Source of the DNA: a virus
Virus record (IMG/VR): IMGVR_UViG_3300018420_004001
Span: 1 to 40,205 of that record
Direction: 5' to 3' (one strand)
Length of the DNA: 40,205 nt
Position numbers and translations under genes: made by a program. Below, one piece after another: positions 1-7,130 of the stretch (position 1 is the first letter of the stretch; every line of letters starts with the position of its first letter). The notes beneath the pieces were generated by a model. The model was not told the origin of the DNA, did no database searches, and saw only the letters and a list, made by a program, of their open reading frames with translations.

Positions 1-462
1 AAATTCTTCTATGCTCCTTTCTACGATATCAGGATTATCTGACGCAAGTACAGTAAACTGACCAGGATGCATAGACACCCTGACATCAAGTTCACGAGCC
101 TTTGCGCCGACGTGAGCGAAGTTAGTCTCGCAATATTTTCGTACATCAGGCTTGCGCCAGAAGTAAGACCAAGTAGGCTCAGTATAAACAGGTAGGACGT
201 CACTTCCCAACCTAACCATTCTAAGTTCATTCGGTAATCCTCCTACATAATTGATAAGATTAAAATACGATTGTATGTTGTGAACCATAATGTCCCACAA
301 TCGTTCTTCAGCAACTTCTTTAGTTTGCCTATTAAGCCACGCAACGGTTGTACTGCGTGTGTTCAATGGACGCTGAATCTCCTCAAGAAGTTTCTTCTTC
401 TGAGTCTGATCAGGGTGCATATATTTGCAGGCAAAGCCTATTCTTTTCGTAATATTTTCCAC
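1..462 (-). CDS. uvsE: UV-damage endonuclease (UvdE/UvsE family), C-terminus cut off by window edge
   Basis: Minus-strand frame open from 462 to the left edge (154 codons, no stop), beginning with GTG. UVDE-family enzymes nick DNA 5' of UV photoproducts using a metal-bound TIM barrel. Seen here: an N-terminus reading MENITKRIGFACKYMHPD, then a segment containing NELRMVRLGSDVLP, and near the window edge VRVSMHPGQFTVLASDNP. The HPGQF segment with its following SDNP is a family hallmark (typically HPGQFVVLNSP). The GTG was chosen because the only upstream in-frame candidate is a TTG four codons before it, next to a stop, and because family members begin just before an R(L/I)G(Y/F) segment. It overlaps the upstream phosphomannomutase gene by 25 bases, so translation is probably coupled. 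Phages use such enzymes for DNA repair in sunlit water. Confidence 0.85.
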   Translation of the reverse strand, partial: MENITKRIGFACKYMHPDQTQKKKLLEEIQRPLNTRSTTVAWLNRQTKEVAEERLWDIMVHNIQSYFNLINYVGGLPNELRMVRLGSDVLPVYTEPTWSYFWRKPDVRKYCETNFAHVGAKARELDVRVSMHPGQFTVLASDNPDIVERSIEEF

Positions 463-1142
463 GTCTCTTCCCAATTTTTAACATTATAACAGAGACCTAA
501 GTCTTTGTCAATGATTTCTTTCTTTAATGGATAATCATTTCCTTCAGGGTGCATTGCATCGCCAAAGAAATGTAACTCGTCATTGGGATCAAAATCTCTT
601 AATATTTGTGATTTATCACTGCCTTTTGGAAAAATATCAATACCTGTTTCGCCGCCTACTTTGGCATCTATATCTGGGAATATTGTACAAAATGCTTTTG
701 CAATTGTATTACGTTCATCAAAACCTGTATCGTGCTTAACATATAATTTACGTTGTTCTTGGTTTGCATTGCGACCTACAACACTAAAGTTACACATACC
801 AGGTCTATGTTCGAAGTGTAAACCTGTTCTTAGTTCAAACATACTTTCATTCATACATTGTGTTAAAAAATTAATAGCAAGTTCAGGTAATTTCCATTCA
901 CTTGTATACACATTTTTTCCTTGTTCGTAAACGTCGCTGCCAGAACAATTGTAAACTCTATCAGCAAAGTTATAAACCATCTGTCCAACTTGCTCTAATG
1001 TTTTATCTTTGTCACTACCAGTAACAAGATAAACAAAATTGTGTTCTTGGAAGTTAAGGAACCATCGTTGAAAGTCTGGATCCATAGAACATCTACTAGG
1101 TGTTAATGTTCCGTCAACATCAAATATAAATCTACGAGTCAT
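438..1142 (-). CDS. Eukaryotic-type phosphomannomutase (PMM family, HAD superfamily)
   Basis: A 234-residue protein matching the alpha-PMM1/PMM2 family, which interconverts mannose-6-phosphate and mannose-1-phosphate for GDP-sugar synthesis. HAD motif I is DVDGTLT (residues 8-14) with both catalytic aspartates. Motif II lies in YLVTGSDKD. The substrate-cap signature RPGMCNFSVVGRN is clear. HAD motif IV is FFGDAMHPEGNDYP, equivalent to the FFGDxxxxGGND of PMM2. Length is close to that of human PMM2 (246). This family is distinct from the bacterial ManB/PGM mutases. It overlaps the 2OG oxygenase gene before it by 11 bases and uvsE after it. Together with KdsA and the glycosyltransferase it suggests a surface-polysaccharide or glycan-modifying cassette. 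A phosphatase acting on another sugar phosphate is the alternative. Confidence 0.82.
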   Translation of the reverse strand: MTRRFIFDVDGTLTPSRCSMDPDFQRWFLNFQEHNFVYLVTGSDKDKTLEQVGQMVYNFADRVYNCSGSDVYEQGKNVYTSEWKLPELAINFLTQCMNESMFELRTGLHFEHRPGMCNFSVVGRNANQEQRKLYVKHDTGFDERNTIAKAFCTIFPDIDAKVGGETGIDIFPKGSDKSQILRDFDPNDELHFFGDAMHPEGNDYPLKKEIIDKDLGLCYNVKNWEETWKILRKE

Positions 1143-1704
1143 AAGTATACCAGCCAGTGATAATATACTTGTAACCTTCGTAGATAGGATTGCCCCTATG
1201 TGGATGTGTATAACCTGCAGGCCAAAATACTAGTTTGCCCTCTTCAGGTTTTACTTTCACGCCTTGATAAAGATATTCTGTTTCTCCACCTTCTTCTACA
1301 TCATTAAGATATAATGTGTAAGCAACTACTCTATTGCAACTTGCTTGTCCACCATCTTCAACGTGCCATACGTGATATCCTTGTTTAGGACCTGTCCTTT
1401 GAATGCACATTCCTTTTGGACTATGACCTTCAATTGTTTCTAATATATCATACTCGCCAACATACTTGTCGTAGAATTGGTGTACTGTTTGGAAAAAATG
1501 TTGACAAAACTTATGATCATAATACTGTATACCATTACCAGGTGCCCAGTCATACATAATTCTGTCGTCTTGATTTTTCTTGATATTATTCTGTTCTATA
1601 GTTTGTCTTTGTTCCTTCATCATTTCAAAGACTTCTATTGCTTTTTTACAGTATTCACTGCTAAATGCTTTTTTATATTCTTTTATAAATGTGTCTTGTT
1701 TCAT
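1132..1704 (-). CDS. 2OG-Fe(II) oxygenase, prolyl 4-hydroxylase-like
   Basis: A 190-residue protein with the double-stranded beta-helix signature of P4H-like dioxygenases, which couple oxidation of 2-oxoglutarate to hydroxylation of a peptide or other substrate. Seen: GYHVWHVEDGG, carrying an HxE form of the first iron-ligand pair (usually HxD), then a strand AYTLYLNDVEEGGETEY typical of the family. The distal segment is FWPAGYTHPHRG, and a lysine in YKYIITGWY fits the 2OG-carboxylate ligand. The frame extends to a TTG at 1710, but the ATG at 1704 forms an ATGA overlap with the stop of the preceding glycosyltransferase gene and is preferred. Such genes are common in T4-like marine phages; their substrates are mostly unknown. 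Confidence 0.8.
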   Translation of the reverse strand: MKQDTFIKEYKKAFSSEYCKKAIEVFEMMKEQRQTIEQNNIKKNQDDRIMYDWAPGNGIQYYDHKFCQHFFQTVHQFYDKYVGEYDILETIEGHSPKGMCIQRTGPKQGYHVWHVEDGGQASCNRVVAYTLYLNDVEEGGETEYLYQGVKVKPEEGKLVFWPAGYTHPHRGNPIYEGYKYIITGWYTYDS

Positions 1705-2516
1705 TGCCAATTATCCACTACAAATTTATCTTGCACTTGTGCAGGATTAGGTTCACCGTGGAAAACTGCAATACAGCATTCTTTGTCAGGAACAATATCA
1801 TCACGTATTGTTTTAAATTTTCTTATACCGTGCTGCATTCCTAACTCACTGCGTGATCTTATTTCCCACTTGTAACTTTGTATCCACTTATCTGGCCAAA
1901 ACTTCATATGTTTTTTAGCCTGTGCCCAAGTCCAGTCTTGGTCTCCTTGCATTCGCATAGCATATTCTGGATTTTGTTTAAACTTATCAAAAATATAATT
2001 TTGACTACCAGCATTCCACGCCATTACTGAACTGTTCAAGTACTTATATCCAGGATGAAACTTCCTATTAAAATCTCTAATTCCAACAAAGTCTTCTGTC
2101 CACATAGTTGCAAGTTTATCTATATTATTATGTATCACTACATCTAGATCCATATATAATATTCTACCCGGAATAGGCATAGAACTTTCAAACATATGTA
2201 CTTTGTGCCACCAACCTTTTTTATAACCTTGATTAGGACGTATGATACTAGTAACACCTTCTATTGGGGCTGGATCATCTGTTAAGCACCAAAATTTATA
2301 AGGAACATTCAAATGGCGCTCCACCATATTCCTTAACCTAATGACGTATTCTTGTCCGTACTTGTTACCAAAGCGAACACAAAGAACATTTATTTGTACT
2401 GATGCATCGGTCGTAACAGTTTCTTGCAATCGTTGTCTTGCTACCTTCTCAGCACGAAGTAGTGCTTTCCTTGCTTTACGTTGCTCTTTAGTTTCTTTGG
2501 ATTTGTCGAATGCCAT
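1701..2516 (-). CDS. Glycosyltransferase, GT-A fold (GT8-like)
   Basis: A 271-residue protein. After a charged N-terminal 40 residues it reads VQINVLCVRFGNKYG, followed by RHLNVPYKFWCLTDD, a GT-A nucleotide-sugar-binding layout. The metal-binding DxD motif is in ILYMDLDVVIH. Further GT8-like features are the segment with WWHKVHMF, SSVMAWNAG, and a C-terminal HGEPNP that resembles the late HxGxxKPW motif of GT8 enzymes. It should transfer a sugar from a nucleotide donor. It sits 11 bases after kdsA and overlaps the next gene by 4 bases. Phage DNA or host lipopolysaccharide are plausible acceptors; the adjacent KdsA favours an envelope sugar, but this is inference. Confidence 0.72.
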   Translation of the reverse strand: MAFDKSKETKEQRKARKALLRAEKVARQRLQETVTTDASVQINVLCVRFGNKYGQEYVIRLRNMVERHLNVPYKFWCLTDDPAPIEGVTSIIRPNQGYKKGWWHKVHMFESSMPIPGRILYMDLDVVIHNNIDKLATMWTEDFVGIRDFNRKFHPGYKYLNSSVMAWNAGSQNYIFDKFKQNPEYAMRMQGDQDWTWAQAKKHMKFWPDKWIQSYKWEIRSRSELGMQHGIRKFKTIRDDIVPDKECCIAVFHGEPNPAQVQDKFVVDNWQ

Positions 2517-2527
2517 TAACCATCTTC

Positions 2528-3304
2528 CTAACCTGTGTAAGAATATTTAACAATGTCTGCGACAACTGTTTTAAAATCTTTTAAATGTAATGCATTAGGT
2601 CCATCACTAGGTGCATTATCTGGATCTTCGTGAACTTCTAAAAAGAATTCTGTTACACCCATTGCAGATGCAGCACGAGCCAAGCCAGGCACATACTCAC
2701 GATTACCGCCACTGCTAGTGCCCATACCTCCGGGTTTTTGAACTGAGTGCGTAATGTCATAAACAATGGGAACGTTATAATTAGACAGCATAAACTGAAG
2801 GCCAGTGAAATCAGTGACCAAAGTATTATATCCAAAACTTGTTCCCCTTTCTGTAATCCAAACTTCTTTAGCACCTTCTGTTTTAGATAAAATGTTTTCA
2901 ACGTCCCAAGGTGCAAGGAACTGTCCTTTTTTAATGTTTACAATCATTCCTGTTTTGACCGCAGCACGGACCAAATCAGTTTGTCTACACAAGAAAGCAG
3001 GAATCTGTAATACATCAATTATGTCTTGATAATATGCTCCTATTTTTAAAACTTCGTTGACGTTATGCACGTCTGTTATAATTTTTAAACTAGGTATTAC
3101 TTTTTTAAGACTTTCAAAGTCTTGCATAGTAGTTTGTAATCCCTGTCCTCTTTTGCCTTTGATACTTGACCTATTTGCCTTATCGTAACTTGCTTTAAAA
3201 ATATAATCAACACCGTGCTTATCACAAACACGTTTACATTCTTTTGCTATTCTTAAACTCTGTTCTAGAGTTTCGTGTTGACACGGTCCTGCTATAATTC
3301 TCAT
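2528..3304 (-). CDS. kdsA: 3-deoxy-D-manno-octulosonate 8-phosphate synthase (metal-dependent class)
   Basis: Condenses phosphoenolpyruvate with arabinose-5-phosphate to Kdo-8-phosphate, the precursor of the inner lipopolysaccharide core sugar. The 258-residue sequence carries nearly every family motif: IAGPC at residues 4-8, FKASYDKANRSS, GKRGQGL, TDVHN, DVLQIPAFLCRQTDL, KKGQFLAPWD, ERGTSFGYN, DITHSVQKPGG, SGGNREY and FLEVHEDPDNAPSDG. The cysteine in GPC, the histidine in THSVQ, the E of EVH and the D of SDG are the metal ligands of the class II enzyme; class I enzymes have Asn instead of Cys. It begins directly after the stop of the QueD-like gene. It is about 20 residues shorter than bacterial KdsA. 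It implies a Gram-negative host and envelope-sugar manipulation. Confidence 0.93.
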   Translation of the reverse strand: MRIIAGPCQHETLEQSLRIAKECKRVCDKHGVDYIFKASYDKANRSSIKGKRGQGLQTTMQDFESLKKVIPSLKIITDVHNVNEVLKIGAYYQDIIDVLQIPAFLCRQTDLVRAAVKTGMIVNIKKGQFLAPWDVENILSKTEGAKEVWITERGTSFGYNTLVTDFTGLQFMLSNYNVPIVYDITHSVQKPGGMGTSSGGNREYVPGLARAASAMGVTEFFLEVHEDPDNAPSDGPNALHLKDFKTVVADIVKYSYTG

Positions 3305-3754
3305 CTATGCCTCGTAAATTGCGGAGTTGGCTCCGTGTTCTGCACACTCGACCTTGATACAATAGCAACGATTATTTGTTGCTTCTCTAATTAATTTGTC
3401 TGCAAAGTTAAATGCGTGTTCTGCAAACTTCTCTGCACCTACACCATCAAACTCTCTTACTTCACATAAGTCTTTATCTTGTAAATCATAAAAGTCTTGT
3501 TTATGCGGATCATTAACATCTACACAAGTCTTATGATCAAAACTATCTTCCAACCAAGCCTTCAAAGGCTTTAGTCCGCCAAAGTCAACTGCCCAATTTT
3601 TATTATCTAGTTCATCACAACCAAATGTAAATGTAAATGCTAAACTATATCCGTGCAATAAATGGCAGTGTGAATGATCTGCGTTAGGCTGTCTAAAGAC
3701 TGCCGATAGTCCAATATTGTGTCCATAGTGTTTAGTACTGTAATGTTTTCCCAT
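3305..3754 (-). CDS. QueD-like 6-pyruvoyl-tetrahydropterin / 6-carboxytetrahydropterin synthase homologue
   Basis: A 149-residue member of the QueD/PTPS family, whose canonical members convert dihydroneopterin triphosphate to a tetrahydropterin, for example on the route to 7-deaza-guanine. Seen: HCHLLHGYSLAFTFTFG (family form CxxxHGHxF), DFGGLKPLKAWLEDSFDH (family DFxxLK...LDH) and a C-terminal ECAEHGANSAIY. Two of the three usual zinc histidines differ: FxAxH is SAVFR and HGH is HGY. This is therefore a divergent subgroup and zinc binding is uncertain. A good Shine-Dalgarno (AGGAG) precedes the ATG. It is the first gene after the promoter at 3829-3857, with kdsA directly behind it. In phages QueD usually serves preQ0-type DNA modification, but no other que gene is present here. 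Confidence 0.78.
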   Translation of the reverse strand: MGKHYSTKHYGHNIGLSAVFRQPNADHSHCHLLHGYSLAFTFTFGCDELDNKNWAVDFGGLKPLKAWLEDSFDHKTCVDVNDPHKQDFYDLQDKDLCEVREFDGVGAEKFAEHAFNFADKLIREATNNRCYCIKVECAEHGANSAIYEA

Positions 3755-3828
3755 TATTTTCTCCTGTTTTAAATAATGGCGGCAGAATTAGAAGGGTTGA
3801 CGCCAAGTCCTTGTTAAACATAAAATTA

Positions 3829-3857
3829 ATTATACGATCTATTTAGGCAGTTGTCAA
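3829..3857 (-). promoter_or_regulatory. Consensus sigma70 promoter for the queD-like/kdsA/glycan cassette
   Basis: On the minus strand TTGACA (3857-3852) and TATAAT (3834-3829) are separated by exactly 17 bases, a perfect match to the bacterial consensus. The -35 box lies inside the last codons of the upstream gene. The leader to the ATG at 3754 is about 70 bases. Confidence 0.85.
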
Positions 3858-4448
3858 GAGCTGACTTGACACATTGGGCAGTTTCCATTGTGTTGGAGTT
3901 TGCCAATCTTTTGCATTTATGATATTAAATTCTATCTGCGGATTGTGAACAAAAACTTTTTGTGCTTGGTACACCCAATAACTAAAGTCTACAGGTTTAT
4001 CATCCTTTTTAGCATAGTGCATTGTGTTTTTGTAAATGTTATTCACCTTACTATTTTTATCGTATAGGTCAAAACCAATTATTCTTACCTCGGTAATGTC
4101 TGGCAAACTTGCTGCAACTAAAAGTGCATAAGTTCCACTGCCCCAATGTAAAGGTTGATCTATTTTCTTTTCACCTTTGTAAGGTAAGTCTGGTAAATGA
4201 TTTATTCTTTTGTCTTTTTTAATCTTTCTAAAATACTTGAACCACATATCTCTAACATAAATTTTAGTGTTAGCAGTGTTATCACTTTGTATTGCTTCAT
4301 CTACCATACGTCTGTCGCAGCATATTAAATGATCTACAGCGAGATCTCTGTGTAATGCATTACAACCTACTACTGTTTTATTTTCTGTTAGTTTAGGAAG
4401 GTTTAAGAATCTTCGGCTTTCACCATTACCTATGCAATAGGCAATCAC
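3843..4448 (-). CDS. Hypothetical protein, possibly a DUF115/sialyltransferase-like glycan enzyme
   Basis: A 201-residue protein starting with GTG (AGGT upstream as a weak ribosome site). It opens with AYCIGNGESRRFLNLPKL, a Rossmann-like GNGxSR nucleotide-binding turn. Later segments read HLICCDRRMVDEA, HWGSGTYALLVAAS and EVRIIGFDLYDKN. The order GNGxS, then (S/G)GxYA, then GxDxY resembles proteins of the DUF115/CstII-like group, which act on nucleotide-activated sugars. The match is by motif order only and no catalytic residue can be assigned. It follows the tail-fibre gene by five bases and precedes the kdsA operon, so a role in modifying host surface glycans is a reasonable guess. Confidence 0.5.
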   Translation of the reverse strand: MIAYCIGNGESRRFLNLPKLTENKTVVGCNALHRDLAVDHLICCDRRMVDEAIQSDNTANTKIYVRDMWFKYFRKIKKDKRINHLPDLPYKGEKKIDQPLHWGSGTYALLVAASLPDITEVRIIGFDLYDKNSKVNNIYKNTMHYAKKDDKPVDFSYWVYQAQKVFVHNPQIEFNIINAKDWQTPTQWKLPNVSSQLLTTA

Positions 4449-4453
4449 AGTTA

Positions 4454-5287
4454 CTACCTAATGTCGCCGAATGGTGCCCAGTTACCAGGATTGCCGGCTC
4501 TAATACATACCCAACCAATGTGTCCTCTTTGTTGTGGAGCATCGTTCCATACAATATCACCTTGATTGAATTGTCCACCTGTTGGAGGAGCAGTACCGGC
4601 TAAATGTTTTTTATTGTTAAACTTGATAGCACCTCTTACGTGTAAGTCTACATCACTATCTGGATTATTAACACCAATAGCAAGTTTGCCGTTGACTGAA
4701 ACTTTTATAGGTGCAGCATTGCTGTTACCTAGTGCAATATCGCCGCCTGCTTTAATTGCTACTCTAGTTGTGTTATCTGTTTTAAATTCTAAATCGTGAC
4801 TTGCAAATGTACCAACAAAACCTTTTACAAAGTCTTCAGTACCAACCATCACTTCAATACCATCTTCTGCAACTGAAAGTGCTGCATTAGGTTCTTCAGT
4901 ACCAACACCTAGTCTATCACTGTTTGCATCAAAGTAAACGTATTGATTAATGCTTACGCTACCATCAACAATAAGACCTTTTAGTCTACCTACTTCACGT
5001 AAATTACTTTTTGTAACGCTTCTGCCTAGTTCTTGTTCAGCAAGGACTGCGTTGCCGTTAATAGCAAGATGTTTGCCGCGGCCAATATCAATTGTTTCTG
5101 ATGAAAAAAGTCTATCTTCATCAGCAACCATAACGAATTTTTTAGTATAGTCTCTACCCGCCCAGTAGAACCCTTTATCATAAATGTTCCCACTAAAACT
5201 AACCGACGAATTTGCTGTAATTGAGCCGTCTTCGGTAAGTGCTAGTGTAAGATCTTGTAGTGCTTTTTCAACTGCTGTACTGTTCAT
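4454..5287 (-). CDS. Tail-fibre/adhesin-like virion protein
   Basis: A 277-residue protein with the low-complexity, Gly/Asn/Val-rich beta-structured composition of phage fibres and adhesins. It contains two copies of the trimeric-fibre motif: DRLGVGTEEPNAALSV and GKLAIGVNNPDSDVDLHV (general form LGIGTxxPxxxLxV). The C-terminal part (GQFNQGDIVWNDAPQQRG, GWVCIRAGNPGNWAPFG) looks like a terminal head domain found in such proteins. No peptidase or chaperone motif was seen. An apparent late-promoter box lies only five bases before the ATG and no Shine-Dalgarno is visible, so the mRNA may be leaderless. It probably recognises the host surface. Confidence 0.72.
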   Translation of the reverse strand: MNSTAVEKALQDLTLALTEDGSITANSSVSFSGNIYDKGFYWAGRDYTKKFVMVADEDRLFSSETIDIGRGKHLAINGNAVLAEQELGRSVTKSNLREVGRLKGLIVDGSVSINQYVYFDANSDRLGVGTEEPNAALSVAEDGIEVMVGTEDFVKGFVGTFASHDLEFKTDNTTRVAIKAGGDIALGNSNAAPIKVSVNGKLAIGVNNPDSDVDLHVRGAIKFNNKKHLAGTAPPTGGQFNQGDIVWNDAPQQRGHIGWVCIRAGNPGNWAPFGDIR

Positions 5288-5292
5288 AATAG

Positions 5293-5300
5293 TATTTATT
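5293..5300 (-). promoter_or_regulatory. T4-type late promoter box before the tail-fibre gene
   Basis: Minus strand AATAAATA followed by CTATT and the ATG at 5287. This matches the NATAAATA late core used by T4-like phages (T4: TATAAATA). Its spacing would place transcription start at or next to the start codon. Confidence 0.55.
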
Positions 5301-5313
5301 CTCTTTATCTATA

Positions 5314-5334
5314 AAGCGTCTTTACAAAACGCTT
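5314..5334 (-). terminator. Hairpin at the end of the 430-residue gene
   Basis: Inverted repeat AAGCGT / ACGCTT with a nine-base loop. It overlaps the stop codon of the gene ending at 5333 and lies directly upstream of the late box. The downstream tract is not a clean U-run, so it is a weak or processing-type terminator. Confidence 0.4.
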
Positions 5335-6625
5335 AATATGCTGCTATTAATACAGTTTCAGCGTTTATACGACCGTTCATTTTAATTGGTGTTGTTGTAA
5401 GTTTTGCAAACCAATTCTCGAACTTCTTACGTGTATTTAGCGATTTTACTTCACGTAGTTGTTCTACGGGTTTTCGCAGTGTACAAGCAACGCTTTTATC
5501 ATCATCAAAACGCTGTAATGTTGTTCCTTTAATGTCTAGTCCTGTACCATCACGCATACCGCCTAATGGATCTTCATTGCTTGTGTAGTATATTCCCAGT
5601 TTACGAGTTTTACCATTAAACACAACCAAGCACGTTGCACCTACTAGTTTCCAAGCAGGAATACTTGAAATGCTATACTTGTCGTCTGAAACTTTATACT
5701 TCATTTTTGCTACAAGTTGCTCTGGTGATTTTCTAGCAATTTTACGTGGCTTTCTATTTGCTTTTGATTCAGCAATAATAGCATCACAAGCGCCTTGCAC
5801 TGCAATATAAAAAGCATACAGTTTCTTAATATCTGTTTTCTTAAGATGCGCATACCCTTCTTTAAGTTGTTGTGCATAGTCCTTTTCTAATTCTGTAGCA
5901 TCTTTTCCTAGTTTTTTAGGATTAAGTAATTCTTCATATTCCTTAATTTGTCCATCATATGAAGCCTTAATCATTCTAGCGTGTGGCTGCTTACACTCCA
6001 TTTGTCTAAGTCTTGTTGCAGGCTTGATATCTTTAAAGTCTGTAATTTTTCCGTCTAAGTAATCGTCGTGTGCTGCTTCAATAAACTCACACATAAGATA
6101 TGATGCTTGTCTAATTCTATCTTGGATACTTGGCTGACTTAGTTTTTTGTTTTCTTCTTTTGCTGCCGCTGCTGCATCTTCTTTTTCTTTTTGTTCAGTT
6201 TTATCTTTACCTTCGTTCAGTGCTTCGGCGATTCTTTTCTTTACAAATTCTGTAACAGGTCTAAGTTCTCCAGAAGTTCCTGGTAGACTATCCCAATATT
6301 CTGCTGCTGGCTTGTAAAAATCAGGCATACCATTGTTAAGCATTTTGCAAGTAATTGCAGCGGTTGTGCTTACTGTGCTATCTGCTGCTGCTTTTGCTTT
6401 TTTAATATCATCTTTAGTGTATCCATTGGCTTCCATCCAGATCCAAACTGCTGGCATAAGGTCTTTACTTGCAAAGTTAGCATAGTACCATTGGTGTGAA
6501 CCTTGTTTCTTACGATGAAACTCTTCGCCAGATAACTGTTCCCAACCATCCCAAGATGGCTCTGTTAGTTTGGCGCCTTTACGCAACCTAGGTGCGCTTC
6601 TTATTGTTTTTCTTTTACCAGCCAA
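5333..6625 (-). CDS. Conserved phage protein of unknown function, 430 aa
   Basis: Starts with TTG (GGAG ten bases upstream, no closer ATG). The N-terminal 35 residues are basic. Residues 40-130 include two tryptophan/tyrosine-rich segments (HQWYYANF, MPAVWIWMEANGY). About residues 135-160 are a Lys/Glu/Ala-rich, likely coiled-coil stretch. The middle is helical and charged. The C-terminal 120 residues are the most distinctive, with EQLVAKMKYKV, CLVVFNGKTRKLGIYYTS, DIKGTTLQRFDDDKSVACTL and RKPVEQLREVKS. This tail resembles a hypothetical protein I recall from T4-like cyanophages; its function is not known to me. It is driven by a perfect sigma70 promoter, which suggests early or middle expression and an intracellular rather than structural role. 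Confidence 0.8.
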   Translation of the reverse strand: MAGKRKTIRSAPRLRKGAKLTEPSWDGWEQLSGEEFHRKKQGSHQWYYANFASKDLMPAVWIWMEANGYTKDDIKKAKAAADSTVSTTAAITCKMLNNGMPDFYKPAAEYWDSLPGTSGELRPVTEFVKKRIAEALNEGKDKTEQKEKEDAAAAAKEENKKLSQPSIQDRIRQASYLMCEFIEAAHDDYLDGKITDFKDIKPATRLRQMECKQPHARMIKASYDGQIKEYEELLNPKKLGKDATELEKDYAQQLKEGYAHLKKTDIKKLYAFYIAVQGACDAIIAESKANRKPRKIARKSPEQLVAKMKYKVSDDKYSISSIPAWKLVGATCLVVFNGKTRKLGIYYTSNEDPLGGMRDGTGLDIKGTTLQRFDDDKSVACTLRKPVEQLREVKSLNTRKKFENWFAKLTTTPIKMNGRINAETVLIAAY

Positions 6626-6654
6626 TGTCAGTTTGCTCCTTCAACAAAAATTAG

Positions 6655-6683
6655 ATTATATGATGATATATATCCTTTGTCAA
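6655..6683 (-). promoter_or_regulatory. Consensus sigma70 promoter
   Basis: Minus strand TTGACA (6683-6678), a 17-base spacer and TATAAT (6660-6655). It is a perfect consensus placed 30 bases before the TTG start of the 430-residue gene. Confidence 0.85.
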
Positions 6684-6726
6684 GAGAAATTACTTTTTTC
6701 CGAGCAATTTAGATTCAAAACAGATA

Positions 6727-6885
6727 TTACCATAGCTCTAATGTTCTACCGTTACCTGCTATAATAGCCAAACAAGTAACAATGTGCAGTATAATCCACA
6801 GAGTACGAATAACCGCAACTCTGTCTGCTTGTTTATCATCTTCAAATGCCTTTCTTCCTATTGCTTTACACCAAAGTTCCCACAT
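6727..6885 (-). CDS. Small single-span membrane protein, 52 aa
   Basis: Reads MWELWCKAIGRKAFEDDKQ, then a charged ADR segment and a hydrophobic helix from about residue 28 to 44 (TLWIILHIVTCLAIIAG), ending ELW. An AGGAT Shine-Dalgarno lies upstream of the ATG. It begins six bases after the stop of the preceding small gene. The layout (W-rich start, acidic/basic middle, one membrane helix) resembles small proteins of T4-like marine phages; function unknown. Confidence 0.65.
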   Translation of the reverse strand: MWELWCKAIGRKAFEDDKQADRVAVIRTLWIILHIVTCLAIIAGNGRTLELW

Positions 6886-6890
6886 AAAAA

Positions 6891-7082
6891 TTATCCTTCG
6901 TATTCAACTACCATTACATTTTCTTCCTTTCCTGGTTCGATCCAATCTTCAGCAGCAATAAGTGCTTCATCAAAGTCATCGAACAAAATAGGTTGCCGTA
7001 TAAATGCTTCTCCAGAATCTTCTGTAACAAACATCCAATCATCGTCCCCGTCTATGCACACCATTATACCGTACCTTTTCAT
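6891..7082 (-). CDS. Small conserved phage protein, 63 aa
   Basis: Begins MKRYGIMVCIDGDDDWMFVT and continues with SGEAF, LFDDFDEALIAAEDW and a final VVEYEG. The alternating strand/helix pattern and the closing VVEYEx resemble a small protein family often seen in T4-like cyanophages; no function is known to me. No Shine-Dalgarno precedes the ATG. The start overlaps the stop of a 12-codon reading frame (TAATG) that has a strong ribosome site, so it is probably translated by coupling. Confidence 0.65.
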   Translation of the reverse strand: MKRYGIMVCIDGDDDWMFVTEDSGEAFIRQPILFDDFDEALIAAEDWIEPGKEENVMVVEYEG

Positions 7083-7120
7083 TAGGTCACACCACGAGTA
7101 AAGTAAAAACTGTATTCCAT
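7082..7120 (-). CDS. 12-codon leader peptide between thyX and the 63-aa gene
   Basis: Reads MEYSFYFTRGVT. A perfect AAGGAGG Shine-Dalgarno overlaps the thyX stop, and the stop of this frame overlaps the next ATG as TAATG. The strong ribosome site has no other start codon to serve. Its product may matter less than the act of translating it. Confidence 0.45.
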   Translation of the reverse strand: MEYSFYFTRGVT

Positions 7121-7130
7121 TTTAGCCTCC

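Noticed and set aside
21-230. A minus-strand 69-residue frame starting MNLEWLGWEV
   Set aside because: It overlaps, in another frame, the UVDE sequence with its HPGQF motif, which is far better supported.
271-930. Plus-strand frames over the uvsE and phosphomannomutase genes
   Set aside because: Antisense to genes with clear family motifs; no ribosome sites or recognisable domains.
2653-2916. A minus-strand hydrophobic frame within kdsA
   Set aside because: Out-of-frame shadow of KdsA; its apparent membrane segments come from shifted reading of strand-rich sequence.
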